DNA of 64,000 nucleotides from Pseudomonas protegens (GTDB taxonomy: Bacteria > Pseudomonadota > Gammaproteobacteria > Pseudomonadales > Pseudomonadaceae): the NCBI RefSeq assembly GCF_013407925.2, contig NZ_CP060201.1, forward strand, positions 4,945,001 to 5,009,000, given 5' to 3'. Below are positions 36,945 to 45,638 of the stretch, one piece after another. The notes below the pieces were generated by a model that searched no databases, was not told the origin of the DNA, and saw only the letters and a list, made by a program, of their open reading frames with translations. Positions within the stretch are counted from its first letter, which is position 1. The number at the start of each line of letters is the position of its first letter. Made by a program: the position numbers and the translations under genes.

Positions 36945-38570
36945 ATGTTTTTGCAAAAATCCCTGAGAGCGCAAATTCTTGCCCTGCTGAGCGGTAGCCT
37001 GATTGCGATGCTGTTGATCGCCCTGGCGTGTTTTCAATTGCTGTCCGGTGGCGTGCAGAGCTACCGCGAGCTGATCGACGGCCCGCTGCGCAGTTCGCAG
37101 CTGATCGACGAGGCCAACCTGCAGTTCAAGAGCCAGGTGCAGGAATGGAAGAACGTGCTGCTGCGGGGCAAGCAGCCCCAGGAACTGAACAAGTACTGGC
37201 AGCAGTTCGAAGATCGTCAGCGGGATGTGCAGAACATTCTCGGCCAATTGGCCCAGACTCCTGGTCTGGATTCGGCCCTCAAGAGCCGGGTACAGCGCTT
37301 GGCGGATGAGCACCGGCAGTTGGGTGCGGCCTACCAGAAAGGCCGCGATGCCTTCGTGGCCGGTGGTGCTGATCCGAGTGCCGGGGACGCCGCGGTCAAG
37401 GGCGTGGACCGCGCCGCCAGCGAGCAGATGAGCGAGTTGGTAACCCAATTGCGCAAGCATGGTGAGCAGCAGTCGCGGGACATCAGCGCCGCCGCCGACC
37501 GCACGGTGTGGCTGGGCATTCTGGTGATGCTGGGCTCGGGTCTGCTGATCGGCCTGCTCAGCCTGTGGCTGGTCAACCGCAGCCTGGTCCAGCCGATTCG
37601 CCAATTGATCGACTACGTGGCCCAGCTCAGCCGTGGCCAGTTCGCCGAGCGCGTGGCCAGCGAGCGTCAGGACGAGTTGGGCAAGCTGGCGGCCGCCGCC
37701 AACACCCTGCGCGACTTCCTGGCTCAGACCTTCAGCAGCCTGCAGCGCAGCGCCTCGGACCTGGACAGCTCCAGCGGCGAGCTCAACGCCATCGCCACGC
37801 TGATGTCCCAGGGCACCAACGAACAGTTCAGCCGCACCGATCAGGTGGCCACGGCGATGAACGAAATGTCCGCCACTGCCCAGGAAGTGGCGCGCCACGC
37901 CGCCGACGCCGCGCGCGCCGCGGATGATGCCGACCAGTCGGCGCAGCAGGGCGAGCAGGTGATGCAGAGCACCATCCACAGCATCACCCAGATGCGCAGC
38001 GAGATCGCCAACACCGCGACGGTGATCCGTCGCCTGGAAGCCGACAGCGGGCGTATCGGCAAGGTGCTGGAAGTGATCCAGGGGATTGCCGAGCAGACCA
38101 ATCTGCTGGCGCTCAATGCCGCCATCGAAGCGGCCCGGGCCGGTGAGGCCGGGCGTGGATTCGCCGTGGTCGCCGACGAAGTGCGCAGCCTGGCGCAACG
38201 CACCGCGGCGTCGATCATCGAGATCAACCAGATCATCCACAGCGTGCAGACCGGCGCGGTGGACGCGGCCCAGGCCATCGAGAGCGGCCAGTCCCGCAGC
38301 GAGCAGAGTGTGCAGCAAGTGACCGAGGCCGGGGCCATGCTCGAACGCATCACCCAGGCCGTGGAGGCAATCCGCGACATGAACCGGCAGATCGCCACCG
38401 CCGCCGAGGAGCAGACCTCGGTGGCCGAGGACATCTCGCGCAACCTCACCGAGATCACCTCGATTGCCAGTACCAATCTCGACAATGTCCAGCGCACCGA
38501 GGCGGCGAGCCGTGACCTGCATGGTCTGTCGGGTCAGTTGAACGAGGTCACCTCGCGTCTGAGTGCCTGA
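36945..38570 (+). CDS. Methyl-accepting chemotaxis protein
   Basis: This 541-residue chemoreceptor has an N-terminal membrane helix ([20 protein letters not shown]), a helical periplasmic ligand domain of about 160 residues, a second membrane helix ([20 protein letters not shown]), HAMP, and the cytoplasmic signalling hairpin whose tip [20 protein letters not shown] and [20 protein letters not shown] is fully conserved. The ligand is unknown. The chosen ATG gives a correct signal-anchor; an earlier in-frame ATG adds 15 residues that do not fit. A hairpin and a coiled-coil gene follow. Confidence 0.93.
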   Translation: MFLQKSLRAQILALLSGSLIAMLLIALACFQLLSGGVQSYRELIDGPLRSSQLIDEANLQFKSQVQEWKNVLLRGKQPQELNKYWQQFEDRQRDVQNILGQLAQTPGLDSALKSRVQRLADEHRQLGAAYQKGRDAFVAGGADPSAGDAAVKGVDRAASEQMSELVTQLRKHGEQQSRDISAAADRTVWLGILVMLGSGLLIGLLSLWLVNRSLVQPIRQLIDYVAQLSRGQFAERVASERQDELGKLAAAANTLRDFLAQTFSSLQRSASDLDSSSGELNAIATLMSQGTNEQFSRTDQVATAMNEMSATAQEVARHAADAARAADDADQSAQQGEQVMQSTIHSITQMRSEIANTATVIRRLEADSGRIGKVLEVIQGIAEQTNLLALNAAIEAARAGEAGRGFAVVADEVRSLAQRTAASIIEINQIIHSVQTGAVDAAQAIESGQSRSEQSVQQVTEAGAMLERITQAVEAIRDMNRQIATAAEEQTSVAEDISRNLTEITSIASTNLDNVQRTEAASRDLHGLSGQLNEVTSRLSA

Positions 38571-38582
38571 CGCCGGTCATCC

Positions 38583-38611
38583 TGTATCGGCCGGCTTACC
38601 AGGCCGATACA
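38583..38611. terminator. Hairpin after the chemoreceptor gene
   Basis: TGTATCGGCC and GGCCGATACA form a perfect 10-bp stem with a nine-base loop starting 13 bp after the stop codon. No U-tract follows, so it is either a weak terminator or an mRNA end-protecting hairpin. Confidence 0.45.
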
Positions 38612-38679
38612 CGATCACTCTCAAGTGGCGGTGGGCGGTGTCGATGACCGGTTATCTTTCCCGAACCAGGACGCACGCC

Positions 38680-39123
38680 ATGGTCAGCATCACGTCGATT
38701 TCCATCAGCCAGACCCCGGTCACCCCGAGCAAGACCCGGATTGACGCCAGCGCCAGCGACAGCAGCGCCACCACTACCGGCAGCGCCACCGACGTCGGCG
38801 CTGCCGACAAGGCGCCGGCTGCGGGCGGTGCCGCGGCGGGCGGGGACAGCACCAGCAGCGAAGATTCCAGCAGCGATACGGTGAAGGAGCTGCGCAAGCA
38901 GATCGCGGAGCTGCAAAAGCAGTTGCAGGAGCAGCAACAGCAGCTGCAAGCGGCGCAGAACAGCCAGGACAGTGCCGACGCCAAGGCAGCGGCGGTGGCG
39001 GCGGCCCAGGCTCAGGTGGCCACCACCAGCGCCTCCCTGCAAACCGCGACGGCGGCCCTGCTGCAGGCGTTGCAGGAGTCGGAGAGCGGTGCTTCGGGGT
39101 CGCTGCTCAGCACCACGGCCTGA
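38680..39123 (+). CDS. FlxA-like coiled-coil protein
   Basis: This 147-residue soluble protein has a Ser/Thr/Ala-rich N-terminal half (about residues 1-70), a coiled coil TVKELRKQIAELQKQLQEQQ continuing as glutamine-rich heptads, and an alanine-rich C-terminal helix. The organisation resembles FlxA-like proteins, which are co-regulated with flagella and chemotaxis, and the gene lies 109 bp behind a chemoreceptor. The internal ATG at 38680 is preferred because the upstream open sequence crosses the hairpin and lacks the composition of the rest. The function is unknown. Confidence 0.72.
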   Translation: MVSITSISISQTPVTPSKTRIDASASDSSATTTGSATDVGAADKAPAAGGAAAGGDSTSSEDSSSDTVKELRKQIAELQKQLQEQQQQLQAAQNSQDSADAKAAAVAAAQAQVATTSASLQTATAALLQALQESESGASGSLLSTTA

Positions 39124-39142
39124 TTGTTTTTTCATGCCCCAT

Positions 39143-39184
39143 GGCACAAGGCCGCGCTCCCGAAACGGGGCGCGGCCTTGTGCC
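39143..39184. terminator. Long GC-rich hairpin between convergent genes
   Basis: GGCACAAGGCCGCGC with CCCG pairs to CGGG with GCGCGGCCTTGTGCC across an AAA loop, giving a stem near 19 bp with one mismatch. It lies between the convergent FlxA-like and PepSY genes. Neither strand has a following U-tract, so termination is only probable. Confidence 0.55.
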
Positions 39185-39194
39185 GTATGGCGGG

Positions 39195-39512
39195 TTAGTG
39201 ATCTTGCTTGTTGCTCAGGACCTGGCCGGTCTTGGCGTCCAGGTCCACGTCCCACTCGATGCCTTTGCTGTCGCGCAGTTCCACCTGGTAGACGTAGGCG
39301 CCGGTGGCGGTCTGTTCCAGCTCGGTGTCGGTGATGCTGGCGGCGGTGGTGCCGGGGTGCTGGGCCAGGGCGGCCTGGTTGAGTTTTTCCAGGTCCATGA
39401 TGGCGCCGGACTTGAGCAGGCCCGGGATCAGGTCCGGGCGGACATCGGCCTGGGCCAGGCCGGCGGTCAGGGTCAGGGCGGCAGCGGCGAACAGGGCAGA
39501 GAACTGGTTCAT
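39195..39512 (-). CDS. PepSY-domain periplasmic protein
   Basis: This 105-residue protein has a Sec signal peptide (MNQFSALFAAAALTLTAGLA, cleavage after AQA) and a mature PepSY domain ending YQVELRDSKGIEWDVDLDAK with TGQVL. PepSY domains inhibit or bind proteases or act as ligand sensors; the typical Pseudomonas gene of this size is an envelope protein of unknown role. AAGGAA precedes the ATG. The gene stands alone. Confidence 0.85.
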   Translation of the reverse strand: MNQFSALFAAAALTLTAGLAQADVRPDLIPGLLKSGAIMDLEKLNQAALAQHPGTTAASITDTELEQTATGAYVYQVELRDSKGIEWDVDLDAKTGQVLSNKQDH

Positions 39513-39670
39513 GGTGTTGATTCCTTGGCGTGATGGCTTTCGATGGGCACAGGTTAGCCAGTGCAACTTAATTCACCCTTAATTCAGCGCAGTGTTTGCG
39601 TCGTTTGTTCAAGCCGGGGGCCGGGCGACACCGGCAAGCTGGTTTCTCCCTTGTTAAGGAGACACCTTGA

Positions 39671-40582
39671 ATGAAACGCATGCTGGCATGGTTGTATGGC
39701 CCCTTGATGCTGGGCGGATTCATCGCCGGCGGGGTGTATTGGATGGGTGACGGGCAGGCGTCTGCGCTGGGTTTGCTGGTGCTGTTCGCCGGGGCGCTGC
39801 TGGTGTCGTTCCTGGCGGAATGGGCATTGCCTTACGAGCCGGCCTGGAACCGCTCTCAGGGCGACCGGTTGCGCGATGGCTTGCACGCACTGGTCAATGA
39901 AAGCCTGAATGCCCTGGGGTTGCTGGCCTTGCCGGGGTGGGTGGCATGGCTGGGCTGCGATGGCCTGTGGCCCCGGGACTGGCCGCTCTGGGGGCAGTTG
40001 CTGCTGGCGATAGTGATCGCCGATGGCGGGATCAGCCTGGCCCATTACGCCAGTCATCGCTGGGCCTGGCTCTGGCGCCTGCATGCGGTGCACCACAGCG
40101 TGCAGCGCCTGTACGGTTTCAACGGTCTGCTCAAGCACCCTCTGCACCAGATGCTGGAGGCCTCGGCGGGGTTGCTGCCGCTGGTGCTGCTGGGCATTCC
40201 GCTGCCGGTGGCGCAGCTGCTGGCCCTGGCCATCGGCATTGCCTTGCTGTTGCAGCATTCCAACGTCGATATGCGCATGGGGCCGCTGCGGCGGGTGTTT
40301 GCCTGGGCTCCGGTGCATCGCTTTCACCATATGAAGTATGGCCGCGCCGGCGATGTGAATTTCGGGCTGTTCTTCAACCTCTGGGACGGGCTGTTGGGCA
40401 CCGGGTTCTATCGCGACGACTACTCGATGCGCCAGGGCGATCTGGGTATTGGCAGTAGGCCCGACTACCCGCTGGCGTATTGGCCGCAGTTGCTGGAGCC
40501 GTTCAAGGTCCAGCGTTATGCGGTCGAGCCCAAGGTGCCTGCCGCGTTGCGGCGGTCGGTCAATCCAGCAGGCGAGGCCTGA
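39671..40582 (+). CDS. Fatty acid hydroxylase/sterol desaturase-family membrane enzyme
   Basis: This 303-residue integral membrane di-iron enzyme has the histidine clusters HYASH (about 118-122), HAVHHS (about 133-138) and HRFHHMK (about 216-222), plus several hydrophobic helices. The family hydroxylates or desaturates lipid chains using O2. The order and spacing of the His boxes fit the sterol-desaturase superfamily. It converges with the AraC gene, whose coding region overlaps its last 23 bases. The substrate is not known. Confidence 0.9.
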   Translation: MKRMLAWLYGPLMLGGFIAGGVYWMGDGQASALGLLVLFAGALLVSFLAEWALPYEPAWNRSQGDRLRDGLHALVNESLNALGLLALPGWVAWLGCDGLWPRDWPLWGQLLLAIVIADGGISLAHYASHRWAWLWRLHAVHHSVQRLYGFNGLLKHPLHQMLEASAGLLPLVLLGIPLPVAQLLALAIGIALLLQHSNVDMRMGPLRRVFAWAPVHRFHHMKYGRAGDVNFGLFFNLWDGLLGTGFYRDDYSMRQGDLGIGSRPDYPLAYWPQLLEPFKVQRYAVEPKVPAALRRSVNPAGEA

Positions 40583-41240
40583 GGGTTTTCAGGGCCTGAC
40601 CGGCGGTGACTCCGAACAGCGCTTTCAGGGTGCGGGAGAAGTGCGCGCTGTCGGCAAAGCCGGCGCCATGGGCGGCCTGGGCCACGGGTTGGCCGTCGAG
40701 CAGCAGGGCCATGGCCAGGCGCAGACGCCGCCAGAGCACCAGGCGCCGCACCGGCAAGCCGACATCGCGGGCAAACAGGCGCTCCAGCTGGCTCAGGGAG
40801 ACGTGGGCCTGGGCCGCCAGTTGCGTCGCCACCACCCTGCCTGCGAGCGCGGCATCCAGGGCCTGCAGGGCCCGCGCCACACGCCGGTCGGCCAGGGGCT
40901 GGCGCGGGCAGGCGCGCAGCGCCGCCTCAAGCGTGGGCAACGAGGGACGCACCTTGTGGACACAGGCCAGCAGGTCTGCGGCCGCAATCGACAACGGCTC
41001 GGCATAGACCGTGAAGGCGTTGCTGGGCGCCTGCACAATGGCATGCCGCTGCAGGGCCTGGATCACCAGGAAGTGCCCGCTGTGGGGCATGCCGTCGAGC
41101 TCCAGCGTCACCGGTTGCTCGGGGGCGATGATCAACTGATGGGCGTAGTGGGCATGGGGCGCGGTGCGCCCCATGGCGCCTTGAATCAGGCCGAAGTCAC
41201 GCCCCAGCCAGAGCTCGCCGCTCCAGTGCAAGACCGACAT
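40560..41240 (-). CDS. AraC-family transcriptional regulator
   Basis: This 226-residue regulator has a short cupin-like N-terminal half and an AraC DNA-binding domain in the last 100 residues, with two helix-turn-helix motifs (VVATQLAAQAHVSLSQLERL; VAQAAHGAGFADSAHFSRTL, then FKALFG-like FGVTAGQ). Its start codon directly abuts the glpQ stop on the same strand, so it is likely co-transcribed with glpQ. Whether it controls glpQ or the convergent hydroxylase is open. Confidence 0.88.
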   Translation of the reverse strand: MSVLHWSGELWLGRDFGLIQGAMGRTAPHAHYAHQLIIAPEQPVTLELDGMPHSGHFLVIQALQRHAIVQAPSNAFTVYAEPLSIAAADLLACVHKVRPSLPTLEAALRACPRQPLADRRVARALQALDAALAGRVVATQLAAQAHVSLSQLERLFARDVGLPVRRLVLWRRLRLAMALLLDGQPVAQAAHGAGFADSAHFSRTLKALFGVTAGQALKTLRPRLLD

Positions 41241-42368
41241 TCAGTAACCGCTGGCCTCCAGCAGTTGGGTCACGCTGGCGTTGGCCGGACGCTTGAAGTA
41301 CTTGAGCAGCTCGGCGCTGCGGTTGGTGAAGATACCGTCGACCCCGGCGTCCATGGCTTTCTTGAAGTCCACCGGTTCATCGAGGGTGTAGGCGTGCACC
41401 AGCAGGCCCTGATCGTGGGTGTACTGATTCATCCAGGGTTGCACCAGATCCGCGTAGCTTTGCTCGCCGCCCGCCGTCAGGGCCGTGGAGGGACCGGTGC
41501 CAATGGCGCCCTGGGCCTTGGCGTAGTCGATCCAGCGCTTGAATTCGCCCGGGTCCTTGGGTTGCTGCTTGGCGTAGTAGGCCGCCTTGTCGGTTTCGCC
41601 GCTGTCGGCGAAGGTCACGCTGGACGCCGGTTCGATGCTGCCGGCCCCGACCCACAGCAACAGCACCTTGGGCACCTGGGGCATTTCCTTGTGCAGCAGT
41701 TGCAGGCTGTGCTTGTCGAAGGTCTGCAGCACCACCTTGCCTTGGCCCTGGCCCACGGCCAGCTCGCTCTTGGCCAGCTTGGAGCCCGCCGGGCTCAGCC
41801 AGCCGCGATCCTGGAGCTTTTCCTTGAGTTCGTGCTCGATGCCGGGGAACAGCTGCGGCTCCTTGGTTTCGATGTACAGCCCGGGTTTGTGCTGCGCGCT
41901 GCCTTGGGCGATGTCGATGATCTCGTCCAGGGTCAGGATCTTCAGGCCGGCAAAGCCCGGCCGGGCGCGATCCGGGTGGGCCTGGTTGAACCAGCTGCCG
42001 GCGTCGAGGCTTTTGAGCTCGGCCAGGGTGAAGGCATTGGGCGGGCTGTCCTTGCGCTCGGGGAATTTCTGCGCCACGTCGGTGGTGCGTAGCAGGTTGT
42101 TGTCGTGCAGGGCGAAGAGCACGCCGTCCTTGCTGCGCTGCAGGTCCAGCTCCAGATAGTCCGCCCCCAGATCCCGGGCCAGGCGGTAGGCCGCCGCCGT
42201 GGACTCGGGGGCATCGAACGAGGCGCCACGGTGGGCGATCACCGCTGGCTGGGGGATGCCCAGGCGCGCCGCCAGGGCATTCGGATCCGACTGTTCAGCG
42301 GCCTGGGCCAGGCCGCAACCGAGCATCAGGCCCAACATCAGGGCGCAAGGAGTGAAGGTCGCAGGCAT
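41241..42368 (-). CDS. glpQ: Glycerophosphodiester phosphodiesterase GlpQ (periplasmic)
   Basis: This 375-residue secreted enzyme hydrolyses glycerophosphodiesters to glycerol-3-phosphate and an alcohol. It has a signal peptide (MPATFTPCALMLGLMLGCGL, cleavage near AQA), the catalytic HRG in AVIAHRGASFDAPESTAAA, EL-D (LELDLQRSKDGVLFALHD) and YIETKEP, all expected GDPD residues. It supplies glycerol-3-phosphate and phosphate in the periplasm. It is followed without a gap by the AraC gene. Confidence 0.93.
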   Translation of the reverse strand: MPATFTPCALMLGLMLGCGLAQAAEQSDPNALAARLGIPQPAVIAHRGASFDAPESTAAAYRLARDLGADYLELDLQRSKDGVLFALHDNNLLRTTDVAQKFPERKDSPPNAFTLAELKSLDAGSWFNQAHPDRARPGFAGLKILTLDEIIDIAQGSAQHKPGLYIETKEPQLFPGIEHELKEKLQDRGWLSPAGSKLAKSELAVGQGQGKVVLQTFDKHSLQLLHKEMPQVPKVLLLWVGAGSIEPASSVTFADSGETDKAAYYAKQQPKDPGEFKRWIDYAKAQGAIGTGPSTALTAGGEQSYADLVQPWMNQYTHDQGLLVHAYTLDEPVDFKKAMDAGVDGIFTNRSAELLKYFKRPANASVTQLLEASGY

Positions 42369-42613
42369 GCTCGAAATCCTTTCGTGGAGGCGGGGACAAG
42401 GACCTATCTTTTAGCAACACAATGACGCTTGTGCTATCTCCCGGGCGATATAAATCCTTCTCATGCGCATCAGTCAGGGTTTTTTCCGGCGCTTTGCAGT
42501 ACTCTTGGGCGCGCAGTTTCCCCAGCAGAGGGAAGCCTCAACACAGTCCTTTCCTTGCCTCGCGTGTAGACCATCGATCACCCAGTCCTGCGGGACTTAC
42601 CGTGAGGTTTACC

Positions 42614-42949
42614 ATGAGCATCACCTCTGAACTCATCTGCCAGGCCGCCGACCAGCTCAAGGGTTTTGTCGGTTTCAATCGCAAGACCGGGCGTTACATC
42701 GTGCGTTTCAGCGAAGACTCCTTCGGCATGGATGTGGCCGACGACGCCATAGTGCCGGCCAGCGAATTTGTCTGGGCGCCGGTGTCCGATCAGGCCATGA
42801 GTCTGAAACGCGAGCAGATCCAGTTGTTGCTGGACCAGAACATCGACGACCGGATCAACATCAGTGAACCGCTACGGGTCTATATGCGCCGTAGCGATCT
42901 GCCGGAAATCCAGGCCGTGCGCAGCCTGTTGCCGACGGCTCAGGATTGA
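42614..42949 (+). CDS. DUF2025 family protein
   Basis: This 111-residue small soluble protein begins MSITSELICQAADQLKGFVG and contains FNRKTGRYIVRFSEDSFGMD; it matches the Pseudomonas-restricted DUF2025 family. Members are conserved across the genus and have no assigned function. The ATG at 42614 follows GTGAGG; earlier in-frame codons give non-homologous sequence. It converges with the monooxygenase-like gene with a 10-bp overlap. Confidence 0.88.
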   Translation: MSITSELICQAADQLKGFVGFNRKTGRYIVRFSEDSFGMDVADDAIVPASEFVWAPVSDQAMSLKREQIQLLLDQNIDDRINISEPLRVYMRRSDLPEIQAVRSLLPTAQD

Positions 42950-43320
42950 TCCGGCGGCAGGCCTGGACCGCTGTGGACCGCGGTTCGGGCCTGTGCTTGA
43001 GGGCGCACAGCGTAGGCCCGTTCGACCTTGCCGACCCGGGTATGAGCGTACTGGTACCAGTCGTTGCGTCCGCGCTCGCGGATGGCGCTGTGTTCGGCGT
43101 GGTGCTTCCACGCCAGGATGGCCGCCTCACTGTTCCAGTAGGACACGGTGATGCCGAAACCGTCCGCGCCCCGGGCCGATTCGACCCCGAGAAAACCCGG
43201 TTGCCGACGCGCCAGTTGCAGCATGCGCTCGGCGGCCTGATCGTAGTCGGGGTCTGCGGCGCCGCGTTGGGAGCTGAAGATCACCGCGTAGTAGGGCGGG
43301 GCGGGTGTCTGGCCGATCAT
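42940..43320 (-). CDS. Antibiotic biosynthesis monooxygenase (ABM)-domain protein
   Basis: This 126-residue protein has an ABM/ferredoxin-like fold: YAVIFSSQRGAADPDYDQAA, RRQPGFLGVESARGADGFGI, TVSYWNSEAAILAWKHHAEH and a closing strand RVGKVERAYAV. The YWNSEAAILAWK motif is that of the YqjZ/ABM group, which includes cofactor-independent monooxygenases and proteins of unknown role. It overlaps the stop of the amidotransferase-like gene upstream by four bases and is co-transcribed with it. Confidence 0.85.
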   Translation of the reverse strand: MIGQTPAPPYYAVIFSSQRGAADPDYDQAAERMLQLARRQPGFLGVESARGADGFGITVSYWNSEAAILAWKHHAEHSAIRERGRNDWYQYAHTRVGKVERAYAVRPQAQARTAVHSGPGLPPDQS

Positions 43321-44036
43321 CCTCGGGCCTCCAGGCAGGCATTGAGCAGGGCGCGGACCAGGGGCGGGGTCTGGCCCTTGAGAGCCGCGCGCTCGGGCTG
43401 GAACAGGGTGGCGACGAAAAATGGATGATCGTCGAGCTCCACGGCGCGCAGGTCCCCCAGGCGGTCATGGCCGCTGGCGCGCAGGGCGCCAGCGAGCAGG
43501 GGCCCGGCAAAGTCCGGATTGACGCCGTAGCGGCAGCGATAGCCTTCCTCGATGCGTTGGGTGCCATAGGCCTCGGCGATCCGACTGCCGTCTTGCAGTT
43601 CGATGCCCTTCCGGGTCTCCACCAGGGCGCAGCTCAAGGGGGTGAGCAGTGCGCGCTGGGCATCGGGGGCGATTTCGCCGTGTTCGGCATCGGCCCAGCC
43701 CAGCACGTTACGCGCGTACTCCAGGACCGCATGCTGAAAGCCGCCGCAGGTGCCGAGGAAGGGGCGCCGTTGCTCCCGGGCCACGCGGATCGCCAGCAGC
43801 GCGCCATGGATATTCAGGTACGGGCTGCCGGGCACGCACCAGATGGCGTCGAAGCCTTGCAGCCGCTGCTCGTCGGTCAACTCAGGAGTGGCCAGCCATT
43901 GCACGTCGAGGGTGATGGCGGCGTCGGCTGCGGCCCGAGCCAGGGCCAGGGGAATGGCCTGGTGCGCGGTGATCTGTGGGTCGTGATCCCCCACCAGGGC
44001 AATGCGCAGGGTGGGTGGCGAGGCGGGTGCTTGCAT
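43317..44036 (-). CDS. CTP-synthase C-terminal-like amidotransferase-fold protein lacking catalytic His
   Basis: This 239-residue class-I glutamine amidotransferase-fold protein is related to the C-terminal half of CTP synthase. The nucleophile elbow FLGTCGGFQHAVLEY carries Cys97, but the motif that in CTP synthase reads FHPE (catalytic His and Glu) here reads FQPE with Gln213 and Glu215 (HPFFVATLFQPERAALKG). Ordinary glutaminase activity is therefore doubtful. It is divergent from a LysR gene and overlaps the ABM-like gene by four bases. It probably serves a small-molecule pathway, role unknown. Confidence 0.87.
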   Translation of the reverse strand: MQAPASPPTLRIALVGDHDPQITAHQAIPLALARAAADAAITLDVQWLATPELTDEQRLQGFDAIWCVPGSPYLNIHGALLAIRVAREQRRPFLGTCGGFQHAVLEYARNVLGWADAEHGEIAPDAQRALLTPLSCALVETRKGIELQDGSRIAEAYGTQRIEEGYRCRYGVNPDFAGPLLAGALRASGHDRLGDLRAVELDDHPFFVATLFQPERAALKGQTPPLVRALLNACLEARG

Positions 44037-44087
44037 GGGCTTCTCCGGTCAGGGGGCTGGCTTGTCGATTGCCTGGGGCCACTATAG

Positions 44088-44104
44088 ATTGGCGTCCACG
44101 CAAT
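44088..44104. promoter_or_regulatory. Tandem operator copy 1 in the LysR divergon
   Basis: ATTGGCGTCCACGCAAT is an imperfect palindrome (TTGGCGT with ACGCAA). It is repeated exactly 21 bp downstream as a second copy, about two helical turns, in the region between the amidotransferase-like gene and the LysR gene. Confidence 0.5.
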
Positions 44105-44108
44105 CAAT

Positions 44109-44124
44109 ATTGGCGTTTACCCAA
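44109..44124. promoter_or_regulatory. Tandem operator copy 2 in the LysR divergon
   Basis: ATTGGCGTTTACCCAA differs from copy 1 at three of sixteen positions and ends directly at the GTG start proposed for the LysR gene. The T-N11-A form fits LysR activator/repressor sites, and the LysR protein is the obvious binder. Confidence 0.5.
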
Positions 44125-45003
44125 GTGATCAATGCAGCAGCGCACTATCAGCTGGAATACCCCGATCTGTCGCTGGTCCTGGCCCTGGTCCGTGGCGGCT
44201 CCCTGGCCCGTGCCGCGGCCCTGCTCAAGGTGGATGTTTCTACGGTGTTTCGTGCCGTGCGTCGCCTGGAAGCCGGGCTCGGTCAGCAACTGTTCGACAA
44301 GAGCCGTGCCGGCTACCTGCCCACCAGCCTGGCCCAGGCCCTGGCGCGGCAGGCGGAACAGGCGGAACAGGCCCTGGAGGCGGCGCGGATCGGTGTGGCC
44401 CAGGGCGGCGAGGTGATCAGCGGCACGGTGCGCCTGACCTGTACCGACTCGGTGTTGCAGGGCCTGTTGCTGCCGGCCCTGGCGCAGTTCATGCCCAAGT
44501 ACCCGGCGCTGGTCATCGAACTGTGCACCTCGAATGATTTCGCCAACCTCAACCGCCGCGATGCGGACATCGCCGTGCGCCTCACCGCGACGCCTGCGCA
44601 GCATCTGGTGGGGCGCTGCCTGGGGGCGGTGACGTATCGGGTGTGCACCAGCCCGGCGTACCGGCAGCGGGTCGATTGCACCGATCTGGCGCGAGTGGCC
44701 TGGATTGCCCCGGATGACTTTCTGCCGGACCACCCCACGGTGGTTTGGCGCCGTCAGCAGTGGCCCGGTGTGCAACCCAGTTATCGCTGCAACAGCATGC
44801 TGGCGGCGACCGAGCTGGTGCGGGCCGGCCTGGGGGTGGCGGCCTTGCCGGACTTTGTCATGGGCGGTGGCGACCTGGAGGCGCTGGGCGAACCCCTGGA
44901 GCATCAAACCGCCTTGTGGCTGCTGACCCGCCCGGACTGTCGGGCCCTGCGTTCGGTGGTGACGCTGTTCGATGAGCTGGGGCGTCATCTGCGCAGGTCC
45001 TGA
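44125..45003 (+). CDS. LysR-family transcriptional regulator
   Basis: This 292-residue LysR protein has the helix-turn-helix VLALVRGGSLARAAALLKVD followed by VSTVFRAVRRLEAGLGQQLF, then a typical effector domain. I chose GTG at 44125, because upstream in-frame sequence lies inside the operator repeats and has no LysR homology; no clear ribosome binding site is present, so a different start is possible. It is divergent from the amidotransferase-like gene pair, which it probably regulates. Confidence 0.85.
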   Translation: MINAAAHYQLEYPDLSLVLALVRGGSLARAAALLKVDVSTVFRAVRRLEAGLGQQLFDKSRAGYLPTSLAQALARQAEQAEQALEAARIGVAQGGEVISGTVRLTCTDSVLQGLLLPALAQFMPKYPALVIELCTSNDFANLNRRDADIAVRLTATPAQHLVGRCLGAVTYRVCTSPAYRQRVDCTDLARVAWIAPDDFLPDHPTVVWRRQQWPGVQPSYRCNSMLAATELVRAGLGVAALPDFVMGGGDLEALGEPLEHQTALWLLTRPDCRALRSVVTLFDELGRHLRRS

Positions 45004-45008
45004 ACACC

Positions 45009-45548
45009 TCAGGCGGCCGGCGGCTCCTTGCCGACAAAGTGCGCGTGCATCTCGCTGGTGAGGTTCTCGATGCGTTCGCTCAGTTGCTTGGTCATTTCCG
45101 TGAGGCGGGTGTTCTGCTCCAGCAGTGCCAGCAACTGCCCGGTGGTTTGCTCGGCCTGGGCCTGGCGTTCGCTGTTGGCGATGGCCAGGGCTTCGCGGTG
45201 CTGGGCGTCGGCGTCGGACTGGGCCTTGTCGCGGGCGGCCTGGCGGGTCTGGGCCAGCAGGATCAGTGGCGCGGCATAGGCCGCCTGCAGGCTGAAGGCC
45301 AGGTTCAGAAGGATGAAGGGGTAGACGTCGAACTGCGTGACGCCGCTGAGGTTGAGGGCGATCCAGATCACCACGATCAGGGTTTGTGCCCCGAGAAAGG
45401 TCGGGGTGCCGAAGAAGCGGGCAAAGGCCTCGGCCTTCAAGGCGAAGGCATCGTTGCCGAAGGTGGGGGCCAGGTGCGCGTGGGCGCGGTGAAAGCGCAG
45501 GTGATCGGGGACCGGGGTGGTTTTCTTCGGCGTGTCGCTGGAACTCAT
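45009..45548 (-). CDS. DUF1003 family membrane protein
   Basis: This 179-residue protein matches the DUF1003 family: cytoplasmic N-terminus, two membrane helices (TLIVVIWIALNLSGVTQFDV; PFILLNLAFSLQAAYAAPLI, then LILLAQTRQ), and a C-terminal coiled coil (LLALLEQNTRLTEMTKQLSE). The family has no known function but is common in bacteria. GGAGG precedes the ATG at 45548. It converges with the LysR gene upstream and lies behind the BdlA-like gene. Confidence 0.86.
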   Translation of the reverse strand: MSSSDTPKKTTPVPDHLRFHRAHAHLAPTFGNDAFALKAEAFARFFGTPTFLGAQTLIVVIWIALNLSGVTQFDVYPFILLNLAFSLQAAYAAPLILLAQTRQAARDKAQSDADAQHREALAIANSERQAQAEQTTGQLLALLEQNTRLTEMTKQLSERIENLTSEMHAHFVGKEPPAA

Positions 45549-45638
45549 GATGGCCTCCGCCAGGCTCTGGGACGTGAGGCCACTATAGTCTTCAAGGCTG
45601 TGCCCCGACGTCATTATCGACGCCGGGAACACCTGCCC

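Noticed and set aside
38997..39070. GCG/GCC-rich repetitive stretch at the end of the FlxA-like gene
   Set aside because: It is codon-level repetition for an alanine-rich helix, not an independent DNA repeat element.
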